A DNA stretch of 64,000 nt from Terriglobia bacterium. GTDB lineage: Bacteria > Acidobacteriota > Terriglobia > UBA7540. The notes beneath the pieces were generated by a model, which searched no databases, was not told the origin of the DNA, and was given only the letters and a program-made list of their open reading frames with translations. The stretch is from positions 186,001 through 250,000 of the forward strand of contig DASTAW010000048.1 in the NCBI GenBank assembly GCA_035712365.1. Reading direction: 5' to 3'. Position 1 is the first letter of the stretch; each line of letters opens with the position of its first letter. Both the position numbers and the translations under genes were made by a program. Below, one piece after another: positions 50,705 to 60,095 of this stretch.

Positions 50705-52558
50705 GTGAGTGGTCAAAGCAGTTCAAATCTAGTTGAAGCTTCGCCTGCGAATACAACCCGCGGTGGACTTCCCGCCATTCACGTACTCGTGCTTCTGGTG
50801 GTGGCTGGCTGCATGTTTTTTGCCGGCATTGGGCGTCTTGCCCTGATTGAGCCCGATGAAGGAAGGAACGCGGAAGTCGCCCGTGAAATGCTTGCGGGAG
50901 GGGACTGGATTACTCCCCACTTTAACAACTTTTCCTATCTGGACAAACCTCCTGTCTTTTTCTGGGCCGTGGCCTCATCGTTTAAGCTAGCGGGATTGTC
51001 CGAAGCGAGCGCGCGCTTTCCCTCGGCACTGGCAGCTCTCCTGACGGTATTTCTTGGGTGGTTGCTGGCCCGCCGGATGTTTGAAAAATCCACGGCTCTT
51101 TACGCCGGAATTGTCCTATCGACTTCGCCACTGGTGGTTGTGTTTGCCCGCGACGTCATCTTCGACATGACTCTGACCCTATTCGTCACATCAGCGATGG
51201 TCTGCTATTGGTTCCGGGAAAGCGGCCCTGAACACCAAAAGTTGCTCGATGTTCTGTTTTTCTCGGCCATGGGCCTGGCAACCCTCACGAAAGGTCCCGT
51301 AGGATTTCTGCTGCCGTTGCTATCCATCGCAGCCTACCAGGCCCTCCGCGGGAAACTCGCCCGCCTGAAGGACTTGAACTGGCTGCTGGGCGTGGCGGTG
51401 TTCTTCGCGATAACGCTCCCCTGGTTTATCGCAGTTTCGATCCGGCACCCGGACTTTCCGCGATACGCCTTTTGGCAGGAGAGCCTGCAAAGGTTTGCCA
51501 CGGGACATTCTCACCGCGCCGGTCCCATCTATTATTACCTGATCATCTATCTTGCTGGCTTCCTGCCCTGGAGCTTTTTCCTGCTCTACGCCGCCATCCA
51601 TCGAGTCAGGCGATGGAGGGAGCTCCGGCAGGAACACGCCGCTCCAATGCTGTTCCTACTGAGTTGGGCAGGTGTAATCTTCGTCTTCTTCACGATCTCG
51701 CGGTCCAAGCTTCCTGGTTACTTTCTACCTGCTATGGTCCCGCTCAGCGTGCTGATGGCAAAAGTGTGGACGGCTTGCGGACCTGAGCGGGAGGACCGGA
51801 CAGCCGATTGGCTGACTGGCGGTTTTGCCACACTGATCGGCTTGGGGATCATCGTTGCGGCGGTCCCTCACTTTCAACACCAGCTTTTCCCTCGCGGGCG
51901 ACTCGAGGGAAAAATGCCGCATGATGTCCTCATTTTGCTGGGGCCCGCAATGCTTTATACAGGAATCATCCTCGCTGCCTTGGGGGTCATCGGACGAAAT
52001 CTCTGTGCGCGAGCCAGGCAGAAGACCCCCACCGCAATCATGTTCGCCTTGCTGGCGTGCTGTTTCCCGCTGATGCTGGTGCGGTGGTTTCGCCCGCTTG
52101 AGATTTTTGCTTCCGCAAAGTCGAGTCGCGCCCTTGCAGACACCATTCTCGACAGCCCCCAGAGAAGCTTTCCCATCTACGGCTATTATTACTTCCGGAC
52201 GGGGCTCCCCTTTTATCTTCGAAGGCCGGTGGGCCTGATTTCCTCCACAGCGGATGAATTGACCAGCAATTACATCGTGACGCAGTGGCCGCGAATTAAG
52301 CAGGAAGCCCAAAACGGACAATTGCCCCCGCTTCTTGCTCCTCCGGAGATGGACGGTATGCCCCTGGTGATGGATCTGAACCAATGGCTGGCGAAACGGC
52401 CTTCAACACCTGAACTCGTGCTGGTAAGAAACAACCAGGTGAAGGGCCTCGCCAACGCCGTTCAGGCGATGGATCCCATGTGGACTGGGTGGCAATATTC
52501 CGTCTGGGAAATACCAGCCAGCTCACGCTCCACCAGTGGTCAGCAAAAGGGAAACTGA
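50705..52558 (+). CDS. ArnT-like family 39 glycosyltransferase
   Basis: Polytopic membrane glycosyltransferase of 617 residues with about twelve hydrophobic helices. The first periplasmic loop has the ArnT/PMT signature: DEGRNAEVAREMLAGGDW followed by NNFSYLDKPPVFFW, with the acidic pair E-P-D-E just after the first helix. These enzymes move a sugar from a polyprenyl-phosphate carrier to lipid A, protein or glycan in the periplasm. The neighbouring GT2 gene would supply the donor. The start is GTG, ten bases after GAGAGG. It is probably in one transcript with GT2 and the asparagine-synthase gene. Confidence 0.88.
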   Translation: MSGQSSSNLVEASPANTTRGGLPAIHVLVLLVVAGCMFFAGIGRLALIEPDEGRNAEVAREMLAGGDWITPHFNNFSYLDKPPVFFWAVASSFKLAGLSEASARFPSALAALLTVFLGWLLARRMFEKSTALYAGIVLSTSPLVVVFARDVIFDMTLTLFVTSAMVCYWFRESGPEHQKLLDVLFFSAMGLATLTKGPVGFLLPLLSIAAYQALRGKLARLKDLNWLLGVAVFFAITLPWFIAVSIRHPDFPRYAFWQESLQRFATGHSHRAGPIYYYLIIYLAGFLPWSFFLLYAAIHRVRRWRELRQEHAAPMLFLLSWAGVIFVFFTISRSKLPGYFLPAMVPLSVLMAKVWTACGPEREDRTADWLTGGFATLIGLGIIVAAVPHFQHQLFPRGRLEGKMPHDVLILLGPAMLYTGIILAALGVIGRNLCARARQKTPTAIMFALLACCFPLMLVRWFRPLEIFASAKSSRALADTILDSPQRSFPIYGYYYFRTGLPFYLRRPVGLISSTADELTSNYIVTQWPRIKQEAQNGQLPPLLAPPEMDGMPLVMDLNQWLAKRPSTPELVLVRNNQVKGLANAVQAMDPMWTGWQYSVWEIPASSRSTSGQQKGN

Positions 52559-52609
52559 ACGCCAAAACGAATTCCACTCCGAAGGGGCGGACCGACAAGC
52601 TAAGACTTT

Positions 52610-54526
52610 ATGTGTGGCATTTGCGGTATTCACAATATGTTTCTGCGGCCGCTCGACAACCCCGAACTGGTTGATCGAATGTCGGCCCGGCTCAGGCATC
52701 GGGGACCGGACAGCCAGGGCAAATTCCAACTCCCTCACCTCGCGTTAGCCATTCGGCGATTAAGCATTATCGACCTCAAGACTGGCGACCAGCCGCTATC
52801 CAACGAGACCGGCGACATCAACCTGGTTTTCAACGGAGAGATCTACAATTACCGCGAGCTTCGCAAGGACCTTCTTGAACGCGGTCACATTTTCAAGACT
52901 CAGTCCGACGGCGAGGTGATCGCCCATCTTTACGAGGAAGCGGGACCAAAATTCGTACGTGAACTGAACGGCATGTTCGCCATCGCACTCTGGGACGATC
53001 GCGAAAAGCGGCTGGTTCTGGCGCGCGACCGGGCGGGGGAGAAACCGCTTTACTATTGGGAATCTGACGACACGTTGTTGTTTGGGTCGGAGATAAAAGC
53101 GCTTTTAGAACATCCACACGTTAGCAGGGAAATTGATCGCGAAGCTCTTTCGCAGTATTTTTTTTATGGTTACTTCCCATCTCCCCGATCGGTTTATTCC
53201 GACATCAAAAAACTTCCTGCCGCGCACCTGATGGTGGTTGAAAACCAGCAAATGCACATTGAGTGCTACTGGAAACTTCAGGCCTATCTGCGGAAGCCGG
53301 AGGCGGCAAGTCTTAGCCGCACTCAGGAAGAAGAAGCCTGTGAAGAGCTACGCGAAAAGTTGAGCGAGGCCGCTGTCTCGCGCCTGGTCAGCGATGTTCC
53401 CATTGGAGTATTTCTCAGTGGCGGCATCGATTCCTCCATCGTGGTTGCCGCAATGAGTGAACTTTCGCCCGGGAATGTCAACAGCTTCTCTGTGTCGTTT
53501 CCAGAACGCTCGTTTGACGAGGGAGAATACGCCGAGTTCGTGGCCAGGCATTTCAACACCAGGCATCACGTCCTCACGGCCGACGACAAAGCCATGCGCG
53601 GCGCACTGTTGACCCTGGTGGACCATCTCGACGAGCCGATGGCCGATCCCGCCATCCTTCCAACCTATCTGCTCTCATGTTTCGCGCGCCAACACATCAA
53701 GGTTGCATTAAGCGGAGAAGGCAGTGACGAACTGTTTGGCGGATACCCCACTTACCTCGGGGCTCGGGCGGCGAAATATTACCTGATGCTTCCCGATTTC
53801 CTTCGCCGGCAGGTTTTTGATCGGGTTCGGGAACTCTTGCCGGTCTCTTCAGACGCCGTGCCCAAAGGTCTGTTCCTCCGCCGCTTTTTGACACATGTCG
53901 AAAAAGATCCGGCGGTGCGCCATCATTCGTGGTTCGGCATGTTTTCCGCGGACGAACTGGAGCAGCTTTACAGCCCGGCGTGGGCGGGCCCACACTCCCC
54001 GATCGGCGTTATTTTCAGTCCGCTGTCGCGGGTCCTGGAAGGCGCCCGCTTTGATGAAGTGCTGGGGGAAATGCTCTATCTGGATTTCCGGATGTATCTT
54101 GAAGACAACCTGTTGGTCAAGGTGGACCGCGCCAGCATGGCCTGTTCGCTGGAAATGAGGACCCCTTTCCTCGACCATCGCCTCATCGAGTTTGCGGCGG
54201 GCCTGCCGACCGACCTGAAGGTGCGCGGCTTCCAGACCAAATATATTCTGAAGAAAGCCGTAGAAAAGTGGTTGCCGCCCAGGATCGTTTACAGGCAGAA
54301 GCGCGGCTTCACCGTACCCGTGGCAGGCTGGCTTCGCAATGAACTACAGCCGCTTGTGGCTGAAACGCTGGAAGAAGGAAAGCTGAAGCGCCAGGGGCTG
54401 TTCAACAGCGCGTATGTCCAACAGTTGATTCGCGAGCATTCAACCGCCCAGGTTGACCACCGGAAAGCCCTATGGACGCTGCTTTGTTTCCAGCTCTGGT
54501 ACGATCGGTGGAACATGGGAGACTAG
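52610..54526 (+). CDS. asnB: Glutamine-hydrolysing asparagine synthase-like protein
   Basis: A 638-residue two-domain amidotransferase. The N-terminal class-II glutaminase starts MCGICGI with the catalytic Cys2 and continues with RLSIIDL and FNGEIYNYRELR. The C-terminal synthetase has the pyrophosphate loop FLSGGIDSSIV (about 266-276) and LSGEGSDELFGGYP. Such proteins make asparagine, or in surface-polysaccharide clusters amidate other carboxylates. Its place among glycosyltransferases suggests the latter, by inference. The next gene (transglutaminase-like) starts 5 bp after its stop. The ATG lacks a strong ribosome site. Confidence 0.9.
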   Translation: MCGICGIHNMFLRPLDNPELVDRMSARLRHRGPDSQGKFQLPHLALAIRRLSIIDLKTGDQPLSNETGDINLVFNGEIYNYRELRKDLLERGHIFKTQSDGEVIAHLYEEAGPKFVRELNGMFAIALWDDREKRLVLARDRAGEKPLYYWESDDTLLFGSEIKALLEHPHVSREIDREALSQYFFYGYFPSPRSVYSDIKKLPAAHLMVVENQQMHIECYWKLQAYLRKPEAASLSRTQEEEACEELREKLSEAAVSRLVSDVPIGVFLSGGIDSSIVVAAMSELSPGNVNSFSVSFPERSFDEGEYAEFVARHFNTRHHVLTADDKAMRGALLTLVDHLDEPMADPAILPTYLLSCFARQHIKVALSGEGSDELFGGYPTYLGARAAKYYLMLPDFLRRQVFDRVRELLPVSSDAVPKGLFLRRFLTHVEKDPAVRHHSWFGMFSADELEQLYSPAWAGPHSPIGVIFSPLSRVLEGARFDEVLGEMLYLDFRMYLEDNLLVKVDRASMACSLEMRTPFLDHRLIEFAAGLPTDLKVRGFQTKYILKKAVEKWLPPRIVYRQKRGFTVPVAGWLRNELQPLVAETLEEGKLKRQGLFNSAYVQQLIREHSTAQVDHRKALWTLLCFQLWYDRWNMGD

Positions 54527-54531
54527 AACGC

Positions 54532-55206
54532 TTGCGCCCCCGCAAATTCAACCCGAACTCGCCTTACGACCTGCCTCCGCGCGAGGCTTTCACTCCCCAT
54601 GAGTGGGAGATCATCCAAACCTGCCGGACACCACGCCAGGTGCAGAAATTTATCCGTACGTTCACCTATAATCGTGAAAGGAACGGTGAGACGCTGCGGA
54701 GTTTTCGTGTCACGCTCAGGCATGCAACATCTCATTGCCTCGAGGCGGCTTTCGTAGCAGCAGCTATCCTGGAACAGCACGGCTATCCGCCGCTGCTCCT
54801 GGACCTGGAATCCAAAGACAAGCTGGACCATGTGGTATTTGCTTTCCGCCATCGCGGCAGATGGGGATCTGTCGGACAGTCCCGCGACTACAGCCTTCAG
54901 GGGCGCAAACCTCTCTACCGCACCCTCCGCCACCTGGTGATGAGTTATGTTGACCCCTTTGTCACCGAACAGGCAAGAATCATCGGTTATGCCCTCGCTG
55001 ATCTCCGAGAGCTGGTCGCCACGGACTGGCGATTTTCCCTGAAAAATGTGTGGAGCGTCGAAGAGGCGTTAATTGCCCTTCCTCACACCAGGCTGAAAAC
55101 CTCCAATCGTCGGTACGTGAAAGTCCTGCGGCGTTATCGAGCTTTCAAGGAAAGATTTCCCCAACGCCAGATTACGTTCTATTCAGACCGCCATAAGTGG
55201 ATGTAA
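54532..55206 (+). CDS. Transglutaminase-like (papain-fold) protein
   Basis: A protein of about 224 residues with a cysteine-histidine pattern of the transglutaminase/papain fold: SHCLEAAFVAAAILEQHGYP (candidate nucleophile Cys with following helix), then LDHVVFAFRHRGRWG (His), then GQSRDYSLQGRKPLY (Asp). No named family was recognised. It could be a peptidase, an amidase or an inactive relative. The TTG at 54532 follows GGGAGA at a good distance and lies 5 bp after the asnB stop. In-frame starts inside asnB (ATG 54472) are possible. It is tightly linked to asnB and probably translated with it. Confidence 0.65.
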   Translation: MRPRKFNPNSPYDLPPREAFTPHEWEIIQTCRTPRQVQKFIRTFTYNRERNGETLRSFRVTLRHATSHCLEAAFVAAAILEQHGYPPLLLDLESKDKLDHVVFAFRHRGRWGSVGQSRDYSLQGRKPLYRTLRHLVMSYVDPFVTEQARIIGYALADLRELVATDWRFSLKNVWSVEEALIALPHTRLKTSNRRYVKVLRRYRAFKERFPQRQITFYSDRHKWM

Positions 55207-55369
55207 CGGCACAATTCAATATTGACGAAGCCTTGCTGCCGGGCATGGTGGTCACTCCACAAAACGTCATGCGTCGTTGACGGAGTACATTTACAAGAGG
55301 TAATCGAGGGTCGGAGGGCCGGACCTGCTCACCAGGTTCAATCCGGCGGGTTAATATTGCTTCCTACGG

Positions 55370-55915
55370 TTATCGGGGGCGCTCAAGCGAGGTCACTATA
55401 AGATCAGCCTTGTTAGCCTGAATGGATGCCCGCTGCAGGTCTGTCTCCTGAAGCGCCTTCTGGGAATTCTGGAGGAACCCGCGCGCATCGTCGAGCATTT
55501 TCCGCTGGGACGGTGACAACGATTCGCGGCTGAGAGCAGCGATCCTCTTCTCAATTCCCTGCTGCGACTGGACTATCTGATTCTGCAAAGCTATCGCCTG
55601 GCCAGAATTGACGGCAGAGTGCAGCGCGGGAATCTCGACACCCGGGGGCTCTTCCGGTGGCGATTTCGTCTCAGCACGTCTGGGAGGTGAAGGCTTGCTG
55701 GGTGCAGTTTCTGGAGGAGGCTGCAGAGGGGCCGGCTGCTTGGCTTCAAGAGGCGCCGGCGGGGCGGGAGCCTGCACAATAATGCTCTGGTCTGACTGCG
55801 AGGGCGTCGCCGCCGGCGGAGGCGAGGGGACGTAGACAACCTGAGGCCCCGTCTGCCTCTTGAGGCAGCCGCCAAAAATCAAGGCTATACCGACTACTGC
55901 AACTTTCCAGCTCAA
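55370..55915 (-). CDS. Putative proline-rich lipoprotein
   Basis: A 181-residue protein. The N-terminus reads VAVVGIALIFGGCLKRQ with lipobox G-G-C, so it should be lipid-anchored. Residues 25-95 are proline/alanine-rich and disordered. The C-terminal part is a helical coiled-coil-like segment (ALQNQIVQSQQGIEKRIAAL, SPSQRKMLDDARGFLQNSQ). No family is recognised. The first possible start is a TTG at 55915 with only a weak upstream purine run. It converges on the transglutaminase-like gene. Confidence 0.65.
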   Translation of the reverse strand: MSWKVAVVGIALIFGGCLKRQTGPQVVYVPSPPPAATPSQSDQSIIVQAPAPPAPLEAKQPAPLQPPPETAPSKPSPPRRAETKSPPEEPPGVEIPALHSAVNSGQAIALQNQIVQSQQGIEKRIAALSRESLSPSQRKMLDDARGFLQNSQKALQETDLQRASIQANKADLIVTSLERPR

Positions 55916-56081
55916 GGTACCCTAATTCTATCACTTCAGCAGGACCGTGGGCTCTTCTGCCTGCCTCAATCCGCGCTGAACTGCGCAAGCACCAGGGACA
56001 CAATGGATACACTTCTCTACGTGAGTTAATAGCTCCCTATAGCTCGTGCCGTAAGTTGATCAGACGCAGACGTCCTTATTT

Positions 56082-56453
56082 TCAGGCAGTGATGTGGCTC
56101 GCAATGCTTTTCTCGGTCGTCTTGGCCTGCTGCGCGTAAAGATGCTCCCACTCCTTTCGCATCTTCAGCACAAAGGTTTTAGCATCCTCGAACGATTTGA
56201 AAAGGCGTTTCCCCTTGATCACATTGCAGGGCTGGCAGCACGTCACGAGGTTCTCCATTTTTCGTGCCCCGCCATGGGAGTGCGGGTGAACGTGATCAAC
56301 GGTGAGGACCATCCAGTTCGTGAACTGGTGCAAGCCGTCCAGTCCGCAATACTGGCACTGAAATTGATCGCGAGTAAACACCTTCATGGCGTCTTCTCGC
56401 GACAGGTGTGGCACGGGGCCGGCAAAAAACTTCTGGAGCTTCTTCAAGGCCAT
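56082..56453 (-). CDS. HNH endonuclease-domain protein
   Basis: A 123-residue protein with a complete HNH/McrA-like motif: the zinc-knuckle cysteines CQYCG, then LTVDHVHPHSHGGARKMEN (D-H and the central H/N), then CCQPCNVIKGKR. A short N-terminal part (FAGPVPHLSREDAMKVFTRD) precedes it, as in many small acidobacterial and cyanobacterial HNH proteins. The DNA target and role are unknown. The ATG at 56453 lies directly after AGAGGAGGAGCC. A longer TTG-started frame to 56513 exists but is less likely. Confidence 0.85.
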   Translation of the reverse strand: MALKKLQKFFAGPVPHLSREDAMKVFTRDQFQCQYCGLDGLHQFTNWMVLTVDHVHPHSHGGARKMENLVTCCQPCNVIKGKRLFKSFEDAKTFVLKMRKEWEHLYAQQAKTTEKSIASHITA

Positions 56454-56653
56454 GGCTCCTCCTCTCGAACCCGGTTTTCGTAAGCGCACGACATCTTGTT
56501 TCGTGCGCTCCAAGGCAAATAGAGGTTAACTTCTCCCGCTAGCCTCCAACCATTCTGAGCCTATTTTACTCCCGATATTCTTTTGGAGGTAGCAACACCC
56601 TGCTGATTAATTCAACCGGGTGGGTGACGACAGATGAAGGCACTGGACAGGGA

Positions 56654-58492
56654 CTAAGCAGGCAAGACAATTCGAAACGTTGTCCCTTGTTCCGGTTCGC
56701 TTGAAAAGTCGATGGAACCGTTATGCAATTGAATAATCCGGTAGGCCATCGCCAGACCCACACCTGAGCCGCCCGGTTTGGTTGTAAAAAATAGCGAGAA
56801 GATCTTGGGCTGCACATCGGGGGGAATGCCCACGCCCTGGTCTTCGATTTCAAGTTCCACCCGGCGGTCCGCTTTCCTTGACCTGATTTTCAGCGTTCCT
56901 CCGGATGGCATTGCCTGGCAGCCGTTCAGCACCAGGTTCAGAAGGGCCTGCTTAAACAGATCGCGATCGACCTTCAACCTGGGGACGGGACCATCCTTCT
57001 CGATCTTCAGCCGCACATGGTTCTGCCGCGCCTGGGGCTCAGCGAGAGTGAAGACTTCCTGGAGCATCTGCTCCAGATCGGTATCGGTCAGCCGCAACTC
57101 CACAGGCCGCGTAAAATCGAGGAACGTCTTCACCACACGGTCGAGCCGCCAGATCTCTGAGGAAAGCGTGTCAAGCTGGGGCTTAACGGCAGTACTGTTT
57201 TCGGCAAGTTTCGCCTTCAGAATTTCCAACTGCAGGACCATTGCGTTCAGCGGGTTCTTCACCTCATGCGCAACTCCGGAGGTAATGCGGCCGAGCGCCG
57301 CAAGCCTCGATGCCACGGCGATCTGGTCCTCCAGTTGGGCGCGTGTGCCGGCGTCCCGCACCGTTACCAGTGCGCCGACAGATTCCCCTCCCGTCTCAGC
57401 AAACTGCACGCTGGCCAAGATGCGGGGGCCTTCATTGTCATCGCCATCACCTTCATTCGGTGACTCCCAGGTAACAGGCACCCGCGCCACAAACGCCTCG
57501 CGGAGCACGCGATCCATGGGATGATCGCTCCAGAAAATTTCCGCCGCCGTTCGGTGCAGCAACAGTTTGGGGTCTTCGCCCAGGAACCGCTCCACGGCAG
57601 GCGTGGCAAGCACCAACTGGTCCTGCCTGTCAAAAAGCATCAGGCCGTCCGCGAGGTTGGAAAAAAGCTGGTCAAGATTTTCCTTAAGCTGAGTAAATGC
57701 TGTTTTCTCCCCTCGAATCTGCTCGCCCAGCAGATTCAGCTTGGAGGAAAGGATGCCCCATTCATCCTTACGGTCCACCATCAGCGGTTCGGGATTTTCT
57801 CCTCGCGCCATCCGCTCAACGCTGCGGGAGATGGTTTTGAGGGGACGCAGTACCCCATAAGAGAGCAGGCTGGCGGACAGAGTCGCCAGGATGAGCGCCA
57901 CAATGGCAAGCAGCAACGCCCGGTGCAATTCAGGCGTCAGTTCGCTGGCGACAAACAGCGTTGAGACGCCTACGCGAACATCCAGCGGACGGTCGCCCAG
58001 CATGCTGGAGTGGACAACCTCATAGATTTGCTGTGGTCCGTAGATGACATGGAGCTGCTGCAGTATGCCCGAGTTCAGGAGTTGGTCAAACGATGGCGCC
58101 GGAGTGAACTGCTTTCCCACTTGAGCAGGGTCGTTATGGGCAAGAATAATCCCCTTTTGATCTGTTATCGCTACGTAATAGATGGTCGGTGAGTTGCCCA
58201 CCGCGGATTCAATGGTGGAACTGAGGTTGGGGTCTTCTGCCAGCCGGGTCCCGACGAACTGGAGCACCGCCGGAGTATCTGAGGGATCGACCCCGGCCGG
58301 GAGATAACTCTGGGACAGCACGGTCTGGGTCTGATGGTAAACTTCATCGGCCACAAACGACCCTCTTCTCCCCACAGCGACGAGGGCCTCATGAGTGATG
58401 ATAAAAAGGTAAAGGGCCGAGATGGCCAGCACCACGACCAGCACCAGCAGCCCGATCAGTGCCGTCAGCTTAGCTTTGAGGCTCAGCCTCAT
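56654..58492 (-). CDS. NtrB-type sensor histidine kinase with HAMP and PAS
   Basis: Membrane sensor kinase of 612 residues. Two hydrophobic helices (about 12-34 and 193-215) flank a periplasmic domain of about 155 residues containing a Cache-like stretch (IYYVAITDQKGIILAHNDP). A HAMP linker (LRPLKTISRSVERMARGE), a PAS domain (NLADGLMLFDRQDQLVLAT), the phosphoacceptor box GVAHEVKNPLNAM with H409, and the ATPase N and G boxes (NLVLNGCQAM, DQGVGIP, GGSGVGLAMA) follow. It overlaps the downstream NtrC-type regulator gene by 23 bases (58470-58492), being downstream of it on the minus strand, so the two form a coupled pair. Confidence 0.92.
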   Translation of the reverse strand: MRLSLKAKLTALIGLLVLVVVLAISALYLFIITHEALVAVGRRGSFVADEVYHQTQTVLSQSYLPAGVDPSDTPAVLQFVGTRLAEDPNLSSTIESAVGNSPTIYYVAITDQKGIILAHNDPAQVGKQFTPAPSFDQLLNSGILQQLHVIYGPQQIYEVVHSSMLGDRPLDVRVGVSTLFVASELTPELHRALLLAIVALILATLSASLLSYGVLRPLKTISRSVERMARGENPEPLMVDRKDEWGILSSKLNLLGEQIRGEKTAFTQLKENLDQLFSNLADGLMLFDRQDQLVLATPAVERFLGEDPKLLLHRTAAEIFWSDHPMDRVLREAFVARVPVTWESPNEGDGDDNEGPRILASVQFAETGGESVGALVTVRDAGTRAQLEDQIAVASRLAALGRITSGVAHEVKNPLNAMVLQLEILKAKLAENSTAVKPQLDTLSSEIWRLDRVVKTFLDFTRPVELRLTDTDLEQMLQEVFTLAEPQARQNHVRLKIEKDGPVPRLKVDRDLFKQALLNLVLNGCQAMPSGGTLKIRSRKADRRVELEIEDQGVGIPPDVQPKIFSLFFTTKPGGSGVGLAMAYRIIQLHNGSIDFSSEPEQGTTFRIVLPA

Positions 58493-59840
58493 ATTCCTTC
58501 AACTTGTTGTGAAGAGTCTTCAAACTGATGCCCAACATTTCAGCAGCACGGGTTTTGTTGTTACTGGTAAAGGTCAGCGTTTCGAAGATCAGCCGGCGCT
58601 CCGCCTCCCCAACTGTCATCCCTGGGCGAAGATGAAGATCGTCCCCCATTGCAGCCGTTGAAGCCTTTCCAAAATCAGCAGGGAGATCAGTGGTGAGCAG
58701 GATGTCTCCCTGGCTTAGAACGACCATGCGTTCCAGCGTGTTACGGAGTTCACGAATGTTGCCGGGCCACGAATGGTGGCGGAATGCTTCCAGTAAGTTG
58801 CCATCCACGGCTTTCACCGAAGTATGGTGCTTGCGATTCAGGTCTTCGATGAGCGCCTGGGTCAGAGGTTCCAGATCGCCCAGATGCTCGCGAAGCGGAG
58901 GCATGGTAATCTGGACCACGTTGAGGCGAAAGTAAAGGTCGTTTCTAAGTTCTCCCTTCGAAACGGCCTCTTCGGGGACCTTGTTGGTTGCGGCAAGCAC
59001 CCGAACATCAACAGAGGTCTCGCTTTTGCTGCCCAGACGCCGGAGCTTGGAGTCTTCGAGGACACGCAAAAGCTTGGCCTGTGTCTGCGCCGGCATCTCG
59101 CCAATTTCGTCCAGCAGAAGCGTGCCGCCGTCGGCAAGTTCAAAACAACCCATCCGCCTCTCCACAGCTCCCGTAAAAGCACCCTTCTCGTGGCCGAAGA
59201 TTTCGCTCTCCATGAGGCTTTCGGGAATCGCGGCACAGTTAACGGCCACAAACGGCTTGCCTTTCCGCGGGCTCAGCTCATGGAGGGTGCGAGCTGCCAA
59301 TTCCTTCCCGGTCCCGCTTTCACCCGTTATCAAAACACTGGCCCGCGAGGGCGCCACGGCGGCGATAATCGACATGACCTCCTGCATCTTCTTCGACCGC
59401 CCCACCAACTGCCCCAAAATGCCCGCTTCACGCAGCCGCCGATGCGCGATTTCGAGCTGCAACTCGCTTTCGCGGCGCGCCAGGCAATTGCGGAGTTCAA
59501 CCTGCAGGCGCTTCGGATCAACGGGTTTTTCAAGGAAGTTAAAGGCCCCTAGCTTGGTGGCCTCCACGGCTTCCTCGATAGTGCCCTGGGCCGTCAACAT
59601 AATGAAAGATACTTCAGGACGCGATTCGCGCATCTGGCGCAGGAGATCCATGCCGCTCATTCCGGGCATGCGAAGGTCCGAAATAATAACGCTGGGATTA
59701 AACGCTCCCGCCTGGTCAAGGGCTTGCTGACCATCGGCAGCGATTTCAGCCTCGTAGCCCCACACCCTTAACAGCTCCGCCAGACCTTCTCTCTCGCTGG
59801 CGTCATCGTCAACCACGAGGATCTTGTCATGTCGCGGCAC
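58470..59840 (-). CDS. NtrC-family sigma-54-dependent response regulator
   Basis: A 456-residue activator with a complete receiver (acidic D11-D13, phosphoacceptor D55 in IISDLRMPG, T in MLTAQG, K in LEKPVD), an AAA+ domain with Walker A GESGTGKE, the sigma-54-contacting GAFTGA loop, Walker B LLLDEIGE and the arginine-finger region, and a C-terminal Fis-type helix-turn-helix (TRAAEMLGISLKTLHNKLKE). It acts with the kinase encoded next. The start is GTG with AAGGAG six bases upstream. The target genes probably include part of the surrounding envelope cluster, though no -24/-12 site was found by eye. Confidence 0.93.
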   Translation of the reverse strand: MPRHDKILVVDDDASEREGLAELLRVWGYEAEIAADGQQALDQAGAFNPSVIISDLRMPGMSGMDLLRQMRESRPEVSFIMLTAQGTIEEAVEATKLGAFNFLEKPVDPKRLQVELRNCLARRESELQLEIAHRRLREAGILGQLVGRSKKMQEVMSIIAAVAPSRASVLITGESGTGKELAARTLHELSPRKGKPFVAVNCAAIPESLMESEIFGHEKGAFTGAVERRMGCFELADGGTLLLDEIGEMPAQTQAKLLRVLEDSKLRRLGSKSETSVDVRVLAATNKVPEEAVSKGELRNDLYFRLNVVQITMPPLREHLGDLEPLTQALIEDLNRKHHTSVKAVDGNLLEAFRHHSWPGNIRELRNTLERMVVLSQGDILLTTDLPADFGKASTAAMGDDLHLRPGMTVGEAERRLIFETLTFTSNNKTRAAEMLGISLKTLHNKLKEYEAEPQS

Positions 59841-60019
59841 GTGGATCTCCTTGTGCTCAATATAGTATAGATTAGGAAACCGAACAAATTGCTACCAAAC
59901 CGGCCAAACGGCACTTCCATCCTGCGACCAAGAGCGCCGTTTTCGAACGTAAACTCTCTTCGTGCGGAATTCCTGTTTGGGGAATGTTGATGCGGTCAAG
60001 TTCCAATTCGGGATTTCTT

Positions 60020-60049
60020 TTGACTTTCCTCAAATCTCCTTCATATACT
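60020..60049 (+). promoter_or_regulatory. Sigma-70 promoter of the second NtrC-like gene
   Basis: TTGACT (60020-60025), an 18-base spacer and TATACT (60044-60049) predict a start near 60056. This places the GTG at 60054 inside the promoter and supports the ATG at 60096 as the start of the coding region. Confidence 0.6.
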
Positions 60050-60095
60050 GTGCGTGCTTTCCAGCTCAAAGGCTCACGGACAGCTAACACCCGCT

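Noticed and set aside
49893-50756. Leftward frame of 287 codons over the GT2 gene
   Set aside because: The GT2 motifs on the plus strand are unmistakable; this frame has no family features.
54532-55370. A lasso-peptide biosynthetic cluster
   Set aside because: No plausible precursor peptide was found nearby, no transporter is present, and the AsnB-type protein has an intact glutaminase typical of amidotransferases.
59841-60095. A sigma-54 (-24/-12) promoter between the two NtrC-type genes
   Set aside because: The closest GG...GC pair (in GGCACTTCCATCCTGC) has a 12-base gap instead of 10; a sigma-70 promoter explains the rightward gene better.
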